A DNA stretch of 45,683 nucleotides, taken from assembly GCF_007859855.1 (NCBI RefSeq), contig NZ_SJPK01000014.1, positions 26,549 through 72,231 of the forward strand, given 5' to 3'. Shown piece after piece: positions 44,019 through 45,683 of this stretch. The translations under genes and the position numbers were made by a program. The notes beneath the pieces are model-generated. The model saw only the letters and a list, made by a program, of their open reading frames with translations, did no database searches and was not told the origin of the DNA. The DNA is from Allorhodopirellula solitaria (lineage in GTDB: Bacteria; Planctomycetota; Planctomycetia; Pirellulales; Pirellulaceae). Numbering within the stretch: position 1 is the first letter of the stretch; every line of letters starts with the position of its first letter.

Positions 44019-45500
44019 ATGAGCGAACCCACCACCCACCAACAGACCCGTTGGACGCAGGCGATCGATCGAGCGTTGGAAAACATGACCGACGTCGAAG
44101 CGTCCGTCCAATTTCACATTCGTCGCGCTGCCATTCGAAGACGTCGGCATGAGCTCGGTATCCTGCGGCCCACGTCAGAGGAACCCGCGTGGACTGCGAA
44201 GCACGAGTCGCTGCTGGGGACGATGCCGGATCGCGAAATTGCTGCGCAAACGGGTATCAAGTCCTATTGGGTTCGCAAGCGGCGAATCGACTTGCAGATT
44301 CCTCCGTATCAGGTTCCCGAGGCGATCGATGCGACGCAGCAACATCGCCCACCGCATCGCTGGACCGCGAGTGAGGAAGCACTGCTCGGAACCGAGCCTG
44401 ATACAGTCATCGCGCACCAGCTCGACCTCACACCTTCCATCGTGACCAACCACCGCAACGCCTTGGAGATTGAGCCTTATCGCCGGGGCGGTGAAGTCGA
44501 ATGGACGCCGGGGATGCTACGGATGCTCGGGGATGTGCCCGACGGGACCTTGGCCCGCGAGTACGGCGTGGCACACAGTGCCGTGAAGCTGCGGCGCATC
44601 GAGGAAGGGATCCCTCCCTTTGGCCGAGCCACGATGGATCCCGATCCGGAATTGCCGCTCGACGTGATCGAGCTGGTAGGGAAAGAAACCGATCAGCGGC
44701 TCTCGAAGACCTATGGCGTTGCCCGTTACAAGATCCGGATCTATCGAGCCCTGCATGGCATCGACCAGGCGCCTCCGATGGATCGTTTCGCGCACCACTG
44801 GACCGAGCAAGACGATCAGTTACTTGGCACCGCTTCGGACCGGCGTGTTGCGGCCAAGATCGGCGTCAGGCCGCAGCAGGTGATGTACCGGCGAGTTCAA
44901 CTGGGGATCCCCTCACCGGGTAAGAAATCCAGTTTGCGATGGACAAAGAAACGGATCGACCAATTGGGGCGTGATCCAGATCACGTGCTGGGCAAGCAGT
45001 GGAACGTCTCCCCGAGCGTGGTCCGCAAGAAACGAGAGGAACTCGAAATCGAGCCATGCAAACGCCGCAGCCAAGAGCTATCCGTCGAAGCCCGCGAGCT
45101 GCTCGGGACGGTGCCCGATAATGTCTTGGCGAAACAGTTTGGCTTCTCACCGACATTTATTCGCAACGCCCGCAACGACGCGGGGATTGCTCCCTGCCGA
45201 AGCACAGCGCCCTTCATCTGGAAAAAGAAAAATCTTAAGCGACTCGGACGGGTACATGATGATGTGCTCGCACAGGAACTCAGCCTGTCCCCTGAATTCA
45301 TCGCACAAAAACGTCGCGCACTCGGCATCGCCGCCTTTCGACGTGTGAACAAGGTCGATTGGAACGATCCTAAGATTCGCAAACAGCTCGGTGTCATCAG
45401 CGATGCTGAGCTGGCGAGAAAACTCGGGGTGACCTCCGGAGCGATTTTGTCCAAACGCAAGGCCCTCGGAATCCCAGCCTGGAAACCTCCCAAGAAGTGA
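44019..45500 (+). CDS. Protein of ten tandem helix-turn-helix-like modules
   Basis: The protein is 493 residues and almost entirely made of ten copies of a module of about 47 residues. The leading Trp (or Leu in modules 5 and 8) falls at residues 12, 59, 115, 162, 213, 261, 308, 354, 401 and 448. Each module reads W-T-x5-LLGTxxD, then xxLAxxxG (second helix), then a turn and V-x-x-RR-x-x-LGI (third helix), followed by a short Pro-containing linker. The pattern is a three-helix Myb/SANT or homeodomain-like HTH. Recognition-helix starts differ between modules (KSYW, TPSI, AHSA, RPQQ, SPSV, SPTF, SPEF, TSGA). The protein is basic, with no signal peptide, TM or enzyme domain, so a cytoplasmic DNA-binding role is likely. 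Its target is unknown. Confidence 0.8.
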   Translation: MSEPTTHQQTRWTQAIDRALENMTDVEASVQFHIRRAAIRRRRHELGILRPTSEEPAWTAKHESLLGTMPDREIAAQTGIKSYWVRKRRIDLQIPPYQVPEAIDATQQHRPPHRWTASEEALLGTEPDTVIAHQLDLTPSIVTNHRNALEIEPYRRGGEVEWTPGMLRMLGDVPDGTLAREYGVAHSAVKLRRIEEGIPPFGRATMDPDPELPLDVIELVGKETDQRLSKTYGVARYKIRIYRALHGIDQAPPMDRFAHHWTEQDDQLLGTASDRRVAAKIGVRPQQVMYRRVQLGIPSPGKKSSLRWTKKRIDQLGRDPDHVLGKQWNVSPSVVRKKREELEIEPCKRRSQELSVEARELLGTVPDNVLAKQFGFSPTFIRNARNDAGIAPCRSTAPFIWKKKNLKRLGRVHDDVLAQELSLSPEFIAQKRRALGIAAFRRVNKVDWNDPKIRKQLGVISDAELARKLGVTSGAILSKRKALGIPAWKPPKK

Positions 45501-45543
45501 ACGGGACTGAGCAGTCCGATACAGGTTGGGGAGCGAACTTTCA

Positions 45544-45566
45544 GGGAACTGACACCAGCAGTTCCC
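45544..45566 (+). terminator. Hairpin after the HTH-array gene
   Basis: GGGAACTG (45544-45551) pairs perfectly with CAGTTCCC (45559-45566) over a 7-base loop, 44 bp after the stop at 45500. No T-run follows, so factor-independent termination is uncertain. The rest of the tail to 45683 shows nothing recognisable. Confidence 0.4.
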
Positions 45567-45683
45567 GGCGGAACCCATCCGTTGGGTGGATAGGCCGCAG
45601 GCGAACCGCAATGGTTGAGTTTTGGAGGGTGTGATCGGTGATGTTGCTCCGATTGTGGGCGTCGAGCAGCGCTGTTTCGACTA

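Overview
The window looks like chromosomal DNA of a planctomycete, most likely in or near Rhodopirellula and the Pirellulaceae. The evidence is a giant surface protein with an LEPR-XLL-type N-terminus and dockerin repeats, a BBP7-type outer-membrane barrel, a PEP-CTERM protein, a Tat-exported alpha/alpha-toroid protein, several secreted or TPR proteins with no clear function, few clear Shine-Dalgarno sequences, and many intergenic palindromic repeats. No rRNA, tRNA, CRISPR array, transposase or phage gene was recognised.

Layout. 0-5 kb: argG (minus) diverges from larB (plus); a six-copy array of 191-bp repeats follows larB, then an ADP-dependent NAD(P)H-hydrate dehydratase gene. 5-9.2 kb: an ABC-2 export pair, a small translationally coupled gene pair on the minus strand, and a Tat-exported toroid protein. 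9.4-17.7 kb: a BBP7-type barrel, a repeat-rich gap, an M13 metallopeptidase, trmB, an AI-2E family permease and a secreted protein of unknown function. 17.7-32.5 kb: a five-copy array of 204-bp repeats, then one 13.8-kb minus-strand gene for a 4589-residue surface protein (dockerin, about 20 FG-GAP/VCBS calcium motifs, LamG-like, SdrD-B-like and Ig/cadherin-like modules, and a long RHS/YD shell). 32.7-35.3 kb: an array of 140-bp repeats, a PfkB kinase (probably KDG kinase) and an SDR oxidoreductase (probably mannonate/fructuronate type), which together suggest hexuronate breakdown. 35.4-38.6 kb: two divergent secreted TPR-type proteins. 38.7-42.1 kb: ribulokinase followed by a fucose/arabinose-isomerase-family protein, a likely pentose or deoxyhexose module. 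42.1-45.7 kb: a broken two-TM membrane protein gene, a PEP-CTERM protein, and a protein made of ten tandem helix-turn-helix-like modules.

Two things stand out. First, the intergenic repeats form families with shared terminal inverted repeats but different interiors and lengths. They sit directly on stop codons: they encode the last residues and stop of larB and of the NAD(P)H-hydrate dehydratase gene, and they abut or overlap the stops of argG, the giant gene, the PfkB kinase gene and a TPR gene. At three loci they have expanded into exact-period tandem arrays. Second, the protein at 44019-45500 is ten modules with a period of about 47 residues, each with an N-terminal Trp-type position, an LGxxxD core and a variable third helix. 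It looks like a modular DNA-binding array.

All functions are read from sequence motifs by eye. No database search or structure prediction was run.
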